NCBI GenBank assembly: GCA_044226535.1
Contig: JBGAGT010000003.1
Span: forward strand, 251,513 to 315,512
Origin: VBCG01 sp044226535
GTDB taxonomy: Bacteria > Pseudomonadota > Gammaproteobacteria > Burkholderiales > Casimicrobiaceae
Length of the DNA: 64,000 bases
Direction: 5' to 3'
How positions within the stretch are numbered: position 1 is the stretch's first letter; the number at the start of each line of letters is the position of its first letter. Positions 44,650-53,009 of this stretch are shown here, piece by piece. The notes beneath the pieces are model-generated. The model was not told the DNA's origin. It did not search any database and saw only the letters and a list, made by a program, of their open reading frames with translations. The position numbers and the translations under genes are program-made.

Positions 44650-46013
44650 ACGCACCGGGTTCCGGCGAGGCGCTGCACGCCTTCGCCGCTACGCTCTACC
44701 CGATCTGCCGCAGCATCACCGGCGACGGCGTGCGCCGCACGTTGTACCTGATCCGCGACCGTGTGCCGCTCGAGGTCCACGAAGTACCGAGCGGCAGCGC
44801 GGTCTTCGACTGGGAAGTCCCGCCCGAATGGAACATCGAGGATGCGGCGGTGATCTCGCCCGATGGCGAGCGTGTCATCGATTTCCAGTCACACAACCTC
44901 CACCTGGTCAGCTACTCGGAGCCCGTCTCGACCACGCTGACGCTCGGCGCCTTGCAGGCCAAGCTGCATTCGCTGCCCGCGCAGCCAGCATGGATTCCCT
45001 ACCGCACCAGCTACTACAGCCGCGACTGGGGGTTCTGCCTCGCGCAGGCGCGGCGGGACGCGCTGCGGCAAGGCCGCTACCGTGTCGAGATCAGGAGCAC
45101 GTTGCGCCCCGGGTCGCTGACCTACGGCGACCTGCTCCTGCCGGGGCGAGACCCGGGCGAGGTGCTGTTCTTCACGCACGTCTGCCATCCCTCGCTGGCC
45201 AACGACAACTGCAGCGGCATGGCGGTGGCGACCGCACTTGCGCAATGGATCGCGGAATCTCCGCGACGCTACAGCTACAGGTTCGTGTTCGCGCCGGGCA
45301 CCATCGGCTCGCTTTGCTGGCTGCGCCACAACGAGCGCAAGCTGGCGCGCGTCCGCGCCGGCCTGGTGTTGGGCCTTCTCGGCGACCCGGGCCCGCTGAC
45401 GCTCAAGGCGAGCCGGCGTGGCGATACGGTGGCTGATCGCGCAGCTGCTTATGCAGTGGCCGCCATCGACACCGGCGCGCGCTTCGTGCCGTTCTCGCCC
45501 TATGGCTACGACGAGCGCCAGCTGTGCTCTCCCGGGTTCGACCTGCCTGTAGCGCGGCTGACACGCTCGGCGAATGGTGAATATCCCGAATACCACAGCT
45601 CCGCAGACGACCTCGCGCTGATTACCCCCGCGAGCCTCGCGCAGAGCCTTGAGGCGTGCCGCCGTTTCGTGGAGGCGCTCGAGGACGATCACCGCTACGT
45701 CAACCGGCTTCCGAAGGGTGAGCCGCGGCTCGGCAAGCGGGGCCTCTACGGGGCCGTCGGCGGCAGCTCGCCCAGCGAGCGCGAGCACGCCATGCTGTGG
45801 ATCCTCAACCAGTCCGACGGCACGCATTCGATTCTGGACATCGCCCGGCGCTCCGGTCTACCCTTCGCCGTGCTCGTCGAGGCCGCGCGCTCGCTCGAGG
45901 CGGCGCGCCTGCTGCGCAAGACCGGGGAGTCCCGAGGAGTGTCGCGCGCCGCCGCGAAGAAGCGTGCGGTGGCCCGGCCAGGCGTACCCGCAACCACAGG
46001 ACGCAAGCGATGA
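44646..46013 (+). CDS. DUF4910 (aminopeptidase-like) protein with C-terminal winged helix
   Basis: A 455-residue protein. Residues about 1-370 resemble the M28-type zinc aminopeptidase fold: FFTHVCHPSLANDNCSGMAV supplies H and D ligands, and SANGEYPEYHSSADDL a further His/Asp pair near 315. Residues about 375-435 form a small helical winged-helix module (AMLWILNQSDGTHSILDIARR). The family recurs inside sugar-nucleotide clusters but has no settled role; a peptidase or amidase acting on a small molecule is possible. The start is GTG at 44646, coupled to the epimerase stop. Confidence 0.75.
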   Translation: MNAPGSGEALHAFAATLYPICRSITGDGVRRTLYLIRDRVPLEVHEVPSGSAVFDWEVPPEWNIEDAAVISPDGERVIDFQSHNLHLVSYSEPVSTTLTLGALQAKLHSLPAQPAWIPYRTSYYSRDWGFCLAQARRDALRQGRYRVEIRSTLRPGSLTYGDLLLPGRDPGEVLFFTHVCHPSLANDNCSGMAVATALAQWIAESPRRYSYRFVFAPGTIGSLCWLRHNERKLARVRAGLVLGLLGDPGPLTLKASRRGDTVADRAAAYAVAAIDTGARFVPFSPYGYDERQLCSPGFDLPVARLTRSANGEYPEYHSSADDLALITPASLAQSLEACRRFVEALEDDHRYVNRLPKGEPRLGKRGLYGAVGGSSPSEREHAMLWILNQSDGTHSILDIARRSGLPFAVLVEAARSLEAARLLRKTGESRGVSRAAAKKRAVARPGVPATTGRKR

Positions 46014-46801
46014 AGGTAGTACTTTTCTGCGGGGGACTCGGCACGCGCCTGCGCGAGCACTCCGACGCGATTCCCAAGCCGCTGGTCAACGTCGGCTACC
46101 GCCCGATCGTCTGGCACCTGATGCGCTACTACGCGCATTTCGGGCACACGGAGTTCATCCTCTGCCTCGGCTACCGGGGCGACCTCGTGCGCGAATACTT
46201 CCTGAACTACCGGGAGGCCATGACCAATGACTTCACGTTGCACGGGGGGGAGGGCCGCGTCGAGCTGCACCGGCGCGACATGGACGGCTGGAAGATCACC
46301 TTCGTGGACACCGGGCTGCACAGCAACATCGGCCAGCGTCTGCTGCGCGTGCGCCCGTACCTCGAAGGCGAGCCGATGTTCATGGCCAATTACGCGGACG
46401 GCCTTTCCGACCTCCCGCTCGACCGCCACCTAGAAGCGTTCCGCGCCTCGGACGCGTTGGCGAGCCTGGTCGCCGTGCGAAGCAGCCAGAGCTTCCATGC
46501 GGTGCAGGCGGACGAGCATGGCGTGGTCAGCGGTATCGGCGCGATGCCCGAGCAGCCCCTGTGGATCAACGGCGGGTACTTCATCCTGCGCGCCGGCGTC
46601 TTCGACTACATCCGCGAAGGCGAGGAACTCGTCGAGCAACCCTTCGCGCGCATGGTCGCCGAGCGCAGGCTCACGACCTTCCGATGGGGCGGATTCTGGC
46701 AGTGCATGGACACCTTCAAGGACAAGATCGGCTTCGACCGCATGGAAGCGCGCGGGGATTGCCCCTGGGCCGTTTGGCAGGGAACACGCGCCCATGGCTG
46801 A
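46010..46801 (+). CDS. Glucose-1-phosphate cytidylyltransferase-like nucleotidyltransferase (RfbF-like)
   Basis: A 263-residue enzyme close to the usual 257. VVLFCGGLGTRLREHSDAIP is the nucleotide-binding signature, KPLVNVGYRPIVWHLMRYY follows, and YADGLSDLPLDRH holds the metal aspartate (ADG instead of GDG). INGGYFIL and GFWQCMDTFKDK are as in RfbF. It would form a CDP-sugar from a sugar 1-phosphate. The ATG overlaps the DUF4910 stop. Confidence 0.85.
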   Translation: MKVVLFCGGLGTRLREHSDAIPKPLVNVGYRPIVWHLMRYYAHFGHTEFILCLGYRGDLVREYFLNYREAMTNDFTLHGGEGRVELHRRDMDGWKITFVDTGLHSNIGQRLLRVRPYLEGEPMFMANYADGLSDLPLDRHLEAFRASDALASLVAVRSSQSFHAVQADEHGVVSGIGAMPEQPLWINGGYFILRAGVFDYIREGEELVEQPFARMVAERRLTTFRWGGFWQCMDTFKDKIGFDRMEARGDCPWAVWQGTRAHG

Positions 46802-46816
46802 AGCGCGCTGCGCCCC

Positions 46817-47479
46817 ATGCTCGAACTGATTCCCGGCCCGGGTGCTCGCCGCGGCCTGCGGGTGCTGTGCTTGGGCGCGCATTGCGACGACATCGAGATC
46901 GGCTGCGGCGCGACGCTGCGCATGCTGCAACGGACGCGGCCGCGCCTCACCATAGACTGGGTGGTGTTGAGCGGCAACGCCGAGCGCCGTCGCGAAACCC
47001 GCCGCGCGATGACCGCGCTGGTTGGTGCACCCCATCGCGGCGCGCTCCGCTTCGGCGACTTCGCCGATGGCCGGTTTCCTGCCAACTATTCGGCGATCAA
47101 GGACCTGTTCGAGTCGCTGAAGGCAATGCCGGCCCCCGACCTGGTGCTCTGCCACGAGCGCGACGACCGCCACCAGGATCACCGCATCGTCAACGAGATG
47201 ACCTGGAGCACGTTCCGCAACCACTTCGTGCTCGAGTACGAGGTTCCCAAATGGGATGGCGGTCTCGGCCAGCCCGGCCTGTACGTGCCGGTCGAGGCGA
47301 AGGACGCCGAAGCCAAGGTCCGCACGCTGCTCGCGGCCTACGCGTCACAGGCCAAGCGCGACTGGTTCACGCGCGACGTGTTCCTGGCGGCAATGCGCCT
47401 TCGCGGGCTCGAGTGCCGCGCCCCCAGCGGCTATGCAGAGGCCTTCCACGCCAGGAAGCTCACGTTCAATGGCGCATGA
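46817..47479 (+). CDS. PIG-L family N-deacetylase
   Basis: A 220-residue LmbE/PIG-L protein. LGAHCDDIEIGCG near residue 19 gives the zinc ligands H-x-D-D, and DRHQDHRIVNEM near 112 gives the third histidine. Enzymes of the family remove acetyl or similar groups from N-acylated sugars. Its place between the cytidylyltransferase and a PLP enzyme suggests handling of an amino sugar. It overlaps the next gene by 11 bp. Confidence 0.83.
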   Translation: MLELIPGPGARRGLRVLCLGAHCDDIEIGCGATLRMLQRTRPRLTIDWVVLSGNAERRRETRRAMTALVGAPHRGALRFGDFADGRFPANYSAIKDLFESLKAMPAPDLVLCHERDDRHQDHRIVNEMTWSTFRNHFVLEYEVPKWDGGLGQPGLYVPVEAKDAEAKVRTLLAAYASQAKRDWFTRDVFLAAMRLRGLECRAPSGYAEAFHARKLTFNGA

Positions 47480-48809
47480 TGACGAGGATGCTGGCGCGGT
47501 CCACGGCTTTGCCAAGGGCAAGGCCATCGCCGCACGCGCGCATGCGCTGATTCCCGGCGGCGCCCATACCTACGCAAAGGGCGACGACCAGTACCCGCTT
47601 CAGGCGCCGTCCATGATCATGCGCGGGCAGGGCTCGCACGTCTTCGACGTCGACGGCAACGAGTTCATCGAGTACGGCATGGGCCTGCGTGCCGTTACGC
47701 TCGGGCACGCCTTCGCGCCGGTGGTCGAAGCCGTCCGCAGGCAGCTCGACGCGGGCTGCAACTTCGTACGCCCCTCGCCGATCGAGGTCGAGTGCGCCGA
47801 GCGCTTCGTCGAGTCCGTGCCGACCGCCGAGATGGTGAAGTTTGCCAAGGACGGCTCGGACGCGCTGGACGGCGCAGTGCGGCTCGCGCGGGCGCATACC
47901 GGCCGTGAGCTGATCGCGATCTGCGGCGACCATCCCTTCTTCTCGACCTCGGACTGGTTCATCGGATCGACGCCGATGCCGGGCGGGGTGCCAGGCTTCG
48001 TGCGCGACCATACGATCAAGTTCCGCTACAACGACCTGCCGGGCGTCGAGGCGATGTTCGCCGCCCATCCGGGCCGCATCGCTTGCGTGGTGCTGGAGCC
48101 CGCGCGCCTGGAGGAACCCGGCGCCGGCTTCCTCGAGGGACTGAAGGCCGCGTGTGTGCGCGAAGGCGCACTGCTCGTGTTCGACGAGATGATCACCGGC
48201 TTTCGCTGGCATCGCGCGGGCGCGCAGCACCTGTACGGCGTCACGCCCGACCTATCCACCTTCGGCAAGGCGCTCGCCAACGGATTCTCGCTCTCGGCGC
48301 TGTGCGGGCGGAGCGACGTCATGGAGCTCGGAGGGTATGCGCACGGCCGCGAGCGGGTGTTCCTGCTCTCGACCACTCACGGCGCCGAAACGCACGCCAT
48401 GGCTGCCGCGATCGCCACCATGGCGTTCTACCGCGACCACGACGTGGTGGGCCGCCTGCACGTGCAGGGCCGTCGCTTGCGGGAAGGCGTCACGGCCGCC
48501 GCCATCGCGGCGGGCGTCTCGCCACAGGTCCAGTGCGTGGGGCGTGACTGCGGGCTCCTGTACGTCACCCGCGACGCCACGGGCCAGTCGAGCCAAGCGT
48601 TCCGTACGCTCTTCATGCAGGAGCTCATCCGCAACGGCGTGCTTGCGCCTTCGTTCGTCGTCAGCTACTCGCACGACGATGTCGACATCGACCGTACCAT
48701 CGACGCCGTCGCGGCGTCGCTGCGTACCTACCGCCGCGCGCTGGAAGACGGCGTCGATCGCTACCTGCTCGGACGGCCGGTGAAGCCGGTGTTCCGGGCG
48801 TTCGGCTAG
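47469..48809 (+). CDS. Class III aminotransferase, glutamate-1-semialdehyde aminomutase-like
   Basis: A 446-residue PLP enzyme. LIPGGAHTYAKG opens it, LVFDEMITGFRW is the PLP-ring aspartate motif and TFGKALANGF holds the Schiff-base lysine. It resembles HemL but has a different N-terminal region and lies in a sugar operon, so a sugar or side-chain keto substrate is more likely than tetrapyrrole synthesis. It is translationally coupled to the PIG-L gene. Confidence 0.83.
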   Translation: MAHDDEDAGAVHGFAKGKAIAARAHALIPGGAHTYAKGDDQYPLQAPSMIMRGQGSHVFDVDGNEFIEYGMGLRAVTLGHAFAPVVEAVRRQLDAGCNFVRPSPIEVECAERFVESVPTAEMVKFAKDGSDALDGAVRLARAHTGRELIAICGDHPFFSTSDWFIGSTPMPGGVPGFVRDHTIKFRYNDLPGVEAMFAAHPGRIACVVLEPARLEEPGAGFLEGLKAACVREGALLVFDEMITGFRWHRAGAQHLYGVTPDLSTFGKALANGFSLSALCGRSDVMELGGYAHGRERVFLLSTTHGAETHAMAAAIATMAFYRDHDVVGRLHVQGRRLREGVTAAAIAAGVSPQVQCVGRDCGLLYVTRDATGQSSQAFRTLFMQELIRNGVLAPSFVVSYSHDDVDIDRTIDAVAASLRTYRRALEDGVDRYLLGRPVKPVFRAFG

Positions 48810-48828
48810 CCCGGCGGAAGGTGCTGCG

Positions 48829-50124
48829 ATGTCGACCAACGAAACCCCGGCAATCATGGAAACCATCCCCCCCATGCATCATGCGACAGCCCATCGGCCG
48901 CGGTGCCGCTTCTGCGGCAGCCCCGTGCACACGAGCTTCGTCGACCTCGGCATGTCGCCGCTCTGCGAGTCGTATGTCTCCGAGTCGCAACGGCACCAGG
49001 TGGAGGCGTTCTACCCGCTGCATGTGTACGTCTGCGGGCAATGCTACCTGGTCCAGCTCGAGGAATTCGTCAGCGCGGCCGACATCTTCGGCGATTACGC
49101 CTACCTGTCGTCCTACTCGGATAGCTGGGTGGCCCACGCGCGGCACTATACCGAGCAGATGCGCTCGCGCTTCGGGGTCGGTGCGCAGAGCCTGGTGGTG
49201 GAGCTGGCGAGCAACGATGGCTACCTGCTGCAGCACTTCGTCGCCGCAGGCGTGCCGGTGCTGGGCGTCGAGCCGGCGGCCAATGTCGCCGAGATCGCCC
49301 GGGCCAAGGGCGTGCGCACCGAGGTCGCATTTTTCGGCGTGGAGACCGCGCGCCGCCTCGCCGGGACGGTGGGGCGTCCCGACCTGATGGTGGGCAACAA
49401 CGTGCTTGCCCACGTGCCCGACATCAACGACTTCGTTGGCGGCATCGCCGTGCTGCTCAAGCAGGGTGGCGTGATCACCATGGAGTTCCCGCACCTTTTG
49501 CGGCTGATGGATGAGAATCAGTTCGACACGATTTACCACGAGCATTTCTGCTACCTGTCGCTGTTCGTGGTGCAGCGCATCTTCGCGCATCATGGCCTGC
49601 GCCTGTTCGACGTCGAGGAGCTGCCCACGCACGGGGGTTCGCTGCGCATCTATGCCTGCCACGCTGGCGACTCGGGTCACCCCACGTTACCCGCGATCGA
49701 GGCGCTGCGCGCGCGCGAACTGGTGCGCGGGCTCGACAGGCTCGAGACCTATGGCGCGTTCGCCGAGCAGGTGCGCGAAACCAAGCGCGCTATCCTGGCT
49801 TTCCTGATCGATGCCAGGCGCAGCGGCAAGCGGGTGGTCGGGTATGGCGCGCCTGGCAAGGGCAACACCCTGCTGAACTACTGCGGGATACGCACCGACT
49901 TCCTCGATTTCACCGTCGACCGCAATCCGCTGAAGCAGGGCAAGTACACCCCGGGGACGCACATTCCCATCCTCGCCCCGGAGGCGATCCGCGAGGCGCG
50001 CCCCGACTACATCTTCATCCTGCCTTGGAATCTCAGGGACGAGATCTGCGCCTCGCTCGACTACGCGCGGTCCTGGGGGGCGAAATTCGTGGTGCCCATC
50101 CCCCGCCCGCAGGTGTTCGACTAA
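48829..50124 (+). CDS. NDP-sugar C-methyltransferase-like SAM methyltransferase
   Basis: A 431-residue protein with the three parts of the TylC3/NovU type: an N-terminal zinc-binding region (CRFCG near residue 26, CGQC near 68), a central SAM domain (VVELASNDGYLLQHF) with the catalytic FDTIYHEHFCYLSL, and a C-terminal Rossmann-like part (VVGYGAPGKGNTLLNY). It would add a methyl to C3 of a 4-keto sugar, making a branched sugar. GGAAGG lies upstream of the ATG. Its stop overlaps the convergent flavoprotein gene by 4 bp. Confidence 0.87.
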   Translation: MSTNETPAIMETIPPMHHATAHRPRCRFCGSPVHTSFVDLGMSPLCESYVSESQRHQVEAFYPLHVYVCGQCYLVQLEEFVSAADIFGDYAYLSSYSDSWVAHARHYTEQMRSRFGVGAQSLVVELASNDGYLLQHFVAAGVPVLGVEPAANVAEIARAKGVRTEVAFFGVETARRLAGTVGRPDLMVGNNVLAHVPDINDFVGGIAVLLKQGGVITMEFPHLLRLMDENQFDTIYHEHFCYLSLFVVQRIFAHHGLRLFDVEELPTHGGSLRIYACHAGDSGHPTLPAIEALRARELVRGLDRLETYGAFAEQVRETKRAILAFLIDARRSGKRVVGYGAPGKGNTLLNYCGIRTDFLDFTVDRNPLKQGKYTPGTHIPILAPEAIREARPDYIFILPWNLRDEICASLDYARSWGAKFVVPIPRPQVFD

Positions 50125-51305
50125 CCTCGCGCGAGGTGTGCCGACACGCGGCGCGCGGTGAAGTCCGCCCCGCAGGCGAAGCGTAGCAACGGGCCGAAGG
50201 TGTTGGCTGCGGCCGTCCCCACGAAGTACAGGCCCGGCGCGCTGCTCTCGAAGCGCGACGACAAGACCGGCGTTTTCTCGACCATCTCGATCTCGGCGCG
50301 CAGGCGGTCGTCGAGGAACGCGATGCGCCGGAGGTCTACGCGATATCCCGTGGCCGCCACCACGTGGTCGACCTCGAGCACCCGGCCGTCCCCCGCGGCA
50401 TCGATGAGGTCAAGCTGCACGCGGCCCGCGGATTGCCGCGCCGACCGAACAGACACGCCGGTGTTGAACTCGACCTTTCCTACCACGCGGTCGCGAATGA
50501 ACCATCCGCCCGAGGGGCCCGCAATCTTGCGCACCTTGGCGAAGCGGAACGACTGCGGCATGCGCCGGAACGCCAGCGGCGCATTCACGCACAGGAAGCT
50601 CTTCCAGCCGTGGCCGATGGTCGTCATCGGGTTGAGCACGTGCTGCGGCGAGAAGCGGGCGCGCGTCACCGGAGCGTCGTGGATGCGAACAGACGGCTTC
50701 CGGCAGACTAGGTGCACGCGCGCACCGGCATCGTGCATCTCGGCAGCGAGGTCGAGCGCGGAGGAGCCGGCGCCGACGATGGCGACGTCGCGGTCGCGGA
50801 ACCGCTCGGCCGTGCGGTGCGCGGAGCTGTGGCTCAGCAGCGCCTCGGGCAGCTCCGCGAGCACCTCGGGGACATGGGGGAAGTAGGCCAGGCCCACCGC
50901 CACCACCACGCGGCGGGCGCTGAGTGCCTCGCCACTTTCCAGCTCGATGCGGAAGCCTTCGCCCTCGCGCTGAAGCACCCGCACCTTGGTCTCCTCAAGG
51001 CCCGGTACGAACCGGTGGCGGAAATCGAGGCAATAGTCGATGAACGTGCCGAGCGCGATCGGAACGCCGTGCTCGGCATAGGGGATGCCGCGCGCGCGGC
51101 AATAGTCGCCGATGGTGTACACCTTGCCCGGGTTGGAGAGCGACGAGGCGAAGCCTTCCGACTTGAGCAGCATGCTCGCCGGCATGTGCTCGCGCCACAT
51201 CTCCATGGGGTGTCCGAAGATGCGGTGCGGCACGCCGCGGCCGCCGAGGTGCGCGGCGATCGACAGCCCGTAAGGGCCGGCGCCGATGATCGCGATGTTC
51301 GTCAT
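50121..51305 (-). CDS. FAD/NAD(P)-dependent oxidoreductase (flavin monooxygenase-like)
   Basis: A 394-residue flavoprotein. IAIIGAGPYGLSIAAHL binds FAD, DVAIVGAGSSALDLA near 168 is the second (NADPH) nucleotide fold, and VVAATGYRVDL near 315 is the family ATGY motif, so a lysine-hydroxylase or FMO-like monooxygenase is possible. TAGGA precedes the ATG at 51305. Without the 325-bp element upstream it would begin 4 bases after the GGDEF-like gene, so the two formed an operon. Confidence 0.8.
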   Translation of the reverse strand: MTNIAIIGAGPYGLSIAAHLGGRGVPHRIFGHPMEMWREHMPASMLLKSEGFASSLSNPGKVYTIGDYCRARGIPYAEHGVPIALGTFIDYCLDFRHRFVPGLEETKVRVLQREGEGFRIELESGEALSARRVVVAVGLAYFPHVPEVLAELPEALLSHSSAHRTAERFRDRDVAIVGAGSSALDLAAEMHDAGARVHLVCRKPSVRIHDAPVTRARFSPQHVLNPMTTIGHGWKSFLCVNAPLAFRRMPQSFRFAKVRKIAGPSGGWFIRDRVVGKVEFNTGVSVRSARQSAGRVQLDLIDAAGDGRVLEVDHVVAATGYRVDLRRIAFLDDRLRAEIEMVEKTPVLSSRFESSAPGLYFVGTAAANTFGPLLRFACGADFTARRVSAHLARG

Positions 51306-51309
51306 GGTC

Positions 51310-51621
51310 CTAGGGAATCTCCGCGGTCAAGTTCGGCGCCGCAATGAGGGTCGCGTCTACGATCGTGCCCTCCGGCAGGCGCAGCTCGCGCCGCTGCAGG
51401 ATCCGACCGACCTTATCGAAGATGAAGATCCCGGCGCACAGCTGGGGCTGCTCGAGCCGATGGCGAAACCGCATCACCGCGATCCCGTCGGGAACCGGCT
51501 CGCGCGCAAGGTCGATGCCGACGAATGTGCGTAACGCCCGCGAGTCGTACAACGTTTTCCTCCAAGGCTGCAAGCCCGCACCTTGTGTGCGAGTATCGCG
51601 ATCAGCGCGCGTCATCGCCAT
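51310..51621 (-). pseudogene. IS5-family transposase remnant
   Basis: From an ATG at 51621 the frame reads about 103 codons. The opening TRADRDTRTQGAG is joined abruptly to TLYDSRALRTFVGIDL, then REPVPDGIAVMRFRHRLEQ and GTIVDATLIAAPNLT. These match the central part of IS5-type transposases, including the first DDE aspartate in VDATLI. A block between the N-terminal piece and YDSRALR and everything after the first catalytic aspartate are missing. The stop codon comes from the flanking CTAG. Confidence 0.82.
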
Positions 51622-51638
51622 GGTCTTGCGGAGATTCC
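51314..51638 (-). mobile_element. Non-autonomous IS5-family miniature element with CTAG target duplication
   Basis: The element is 325 bp. Its ends are perfect inverted repeats, GGAATCTCCGC at 51314-51324 and GCGGAGATTCC at 51628-51638, flanked by CTAG at 51310-51313 and 51639-51642, the YTAR-type target of the IS5 group. Counting the CTAG, the symmetric unit is 15 bp per side. Inside is an internally and terminally deleted transposase frame. It cannot move by itself. Confidence 0.85.
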
Positions 51639-52103
51639 CTAGCGCGGGTCGTTGCCCGGCATGTCGATCAGGATGAGGTTGCGGGCGGGCATGGCGCTGG
51701 CGCAGACCTCGTCGAAGACGGGGGAGGGGTAGGTGTGCACTTCCGAGGCGACGCCGGGAAGGGGAATCTTGCGCTGGATCTTGCGCACGAACGCATGGGC
51801 ACCGGCATCGTCGGTCTCCACCAGCAGCACCGCCACGCTGCGCTCGCCGAGGACCGCGCTGACGTCGGTCTCGCGCATGCTGAGCGCGACGCACTGCGCG
51901 ATCGAGTCCAGCAGCCGGGGTGTATCGGGCTCCAGCCTGTCGGCGCGGAACAGCGCCAGCGAGAGTGCGCCGCGCGTCCGCGCCGCACGGCGTATTTCGG
52001 TCCGCACCAGGGCCGCGAAGCCGCTTTCGGCGGCGGACATCGCCGGTGCGGCCGCGCTGGTGCCGGCCAGGGACTTGTGAGCGGGACGCTTGTCGGAGGC
52101 CAT
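51639..52103 (-). CDS. Stand-alone degenerate GGDEF-like domain protein
   Basis: A 154-residue soluble protein that corresponds to the N-terminal domain of the sugar transferase at 6257-7498. Shared are RxEIRRAARTRGALS against REKRRADRSRASLS, RETDVSAVLGERSVAVLL against RETDIVGHVAEGVVGVLL, and TYPSPVFDEV against TYPDALFDSV. The GGDEF catalytic loop is absent in both. The natural stop TAG (in CTAG) was kept when the miniature element inserted. The ATG at 52103 is the best start; a TTG nine codons upstream is possible. It may regulate the initiating transferase or another EPS enzyme; no function is known. Confidence 0.65.
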   Translation of the reverse strand: MASDKRPAHKSLAGTSAAAPAMSAAESGFAALVRTEIRRAARTRGALSLALFRADRLEPDTPRLLDSIAQCVALSMRETDVSAVLGERSVAVLLVETDDAGAHAFVRKIQRKIPLPGVASEVHTYPSPVFDEVCASAMPARNLILIDMPGNDPR

Positions 52104-52194
52104 CGGGCCGGAATCCCCGGAAAAAAGCAAACATTCTGACGCCGCGAACGTGAATCTTCAACTGCGCGATCGGCGGCGATGCTGTGCACTACGA

Positions 52195-52203
52195 GGGGGG
52201 GGG
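52195..52203. repeat. Homopolymeric G9 tract upstream of the export gene
   Basis: Nine consecutive G residues, 112 bases before the ATG of the polysaccharide export gene, in the divergent promoter region. Such tracts can change length by slippage and alter promoter spacing, but this one may be neutral. Confidence 0.5.
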
Positions 52204-52315
52204 CGTGCCCCGGCCGCAGGACGAGGTACCGGCGCGCCGCGTGCCTCCCCCACTGCAAATGGACCGCGATGCGGTGTTAACATTGCCCGCCGCGGTCCTC
52301 CACGAGGGAACCATC

Positions 52316-52963
52316 ATGTCCCATGCAACGCTGCAAGGTGTTCGCCACGCCCCGCTGACGCTGTGGCGTTGGCTGGTCGGTGCCGCGATGCTTGCCCTGA
52401 TGACGGCCTGCGCGACGCATCCCGCCTATCCGCCGGCGCCCCGCGAAGTCGCGGGCGCCGACTACGCCTACAAGATCGGCCCCCTCGACACGGTCAACAT
52501 CATCGTGTGGCGCAACCCCGACCTGTCGATGAGCGTGCCAGTGCGACCCGATGGCAAGATCAGCACGCCGCTGGTGCCCGACGTGGTCGCCCTCGGCAAG
52601 ACACCGGCGCAGCTCCAGTCGGACATCGAGCAGGCGCTGGGCAAGTTCATCCGCGACCCGGTGGTGACGGTCGTCGTCACCAATTTCGTGGGACCGACCA
52701 ATGAACAGATCCGCGTGGTCGGCGAGGCGGCCAAGCCGCAGGTGCTGCCGTTCCGCAGCAAGCTCACCGTGCTCGATGTAATGATCGCGGTGGGGGGGCT
52801 GACCGATTTTGCCGACGGCAACTCGGCGAGCATCTTCCGCGTCAGCGAGGGCGGCAAGCTCTACAGCGTGCGGCTGCGCGACCTGGTCAAGCGCGGCGAC
52901 ATCAGCGCGAATGTCGACATGGCGCCCGGCGACATCCTGATCATCCCGCAAGGTTATTTCTGA
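52316..52963 (+). CDS. Polysaccharide export protein, XrtA-system Wza-like
   Basis: A 215-residue outer-membrane or periplasmic export protein. The N-terminus is a signal with a plausible lipobox LMTAC (cysteine 32). The poly-export domain reads YKIGPLDTVNIIVWRNPDLS, followed by PVRPDGKISTPLVPDVVALG; an SLBB part follows with IRVVGEAAKPQ and MAPGDILIIPQGYF. It is shorter than Wza, as in XrtA-type loci. GAGGGAA lies upstream of the ATG. It starts the six-gene export operon. Confidence 0.88.
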   Translation: MSHATLQGVRHAPLTLWRWLVGAAMLALMTACATHPAYPPAPREVAGADYAYKIGPLDTVNIIVWRNPDLSMSVPVRPDGKISTPLVPDVVALGKTPAQLQSDIEQALGKFIRDPVVTVVVTNFVGPTNEQIRVVGEAAKPQVLPFRSKLTVLDVMIAVGGLTDFADGNSASIFRVSEGGKLYSVRLRDLVKRGDISANVDMAPGDILIIPQGYF

Positions 52964-53009
52964 CGGGTTGGCTGGCCGCCATCACGGCGGCAGCATCGAC
53001 GCGGGTCGC

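Noticed and set aside
44103..46013. DUF4910 protein read as 636 residues
   Set aside because: The first 181 codons overlap the RmlC-like gene in another frame; the GTGA junction at 44646 marks the start.
47469..48809. Housekeeping hemL (glutamate-1-semialdehyde aminomutase)
   Set aside because: Although HemL-like, it is embedded and coupled in a sugar operon and its N-terminal region differs, so I did not give the symbol.
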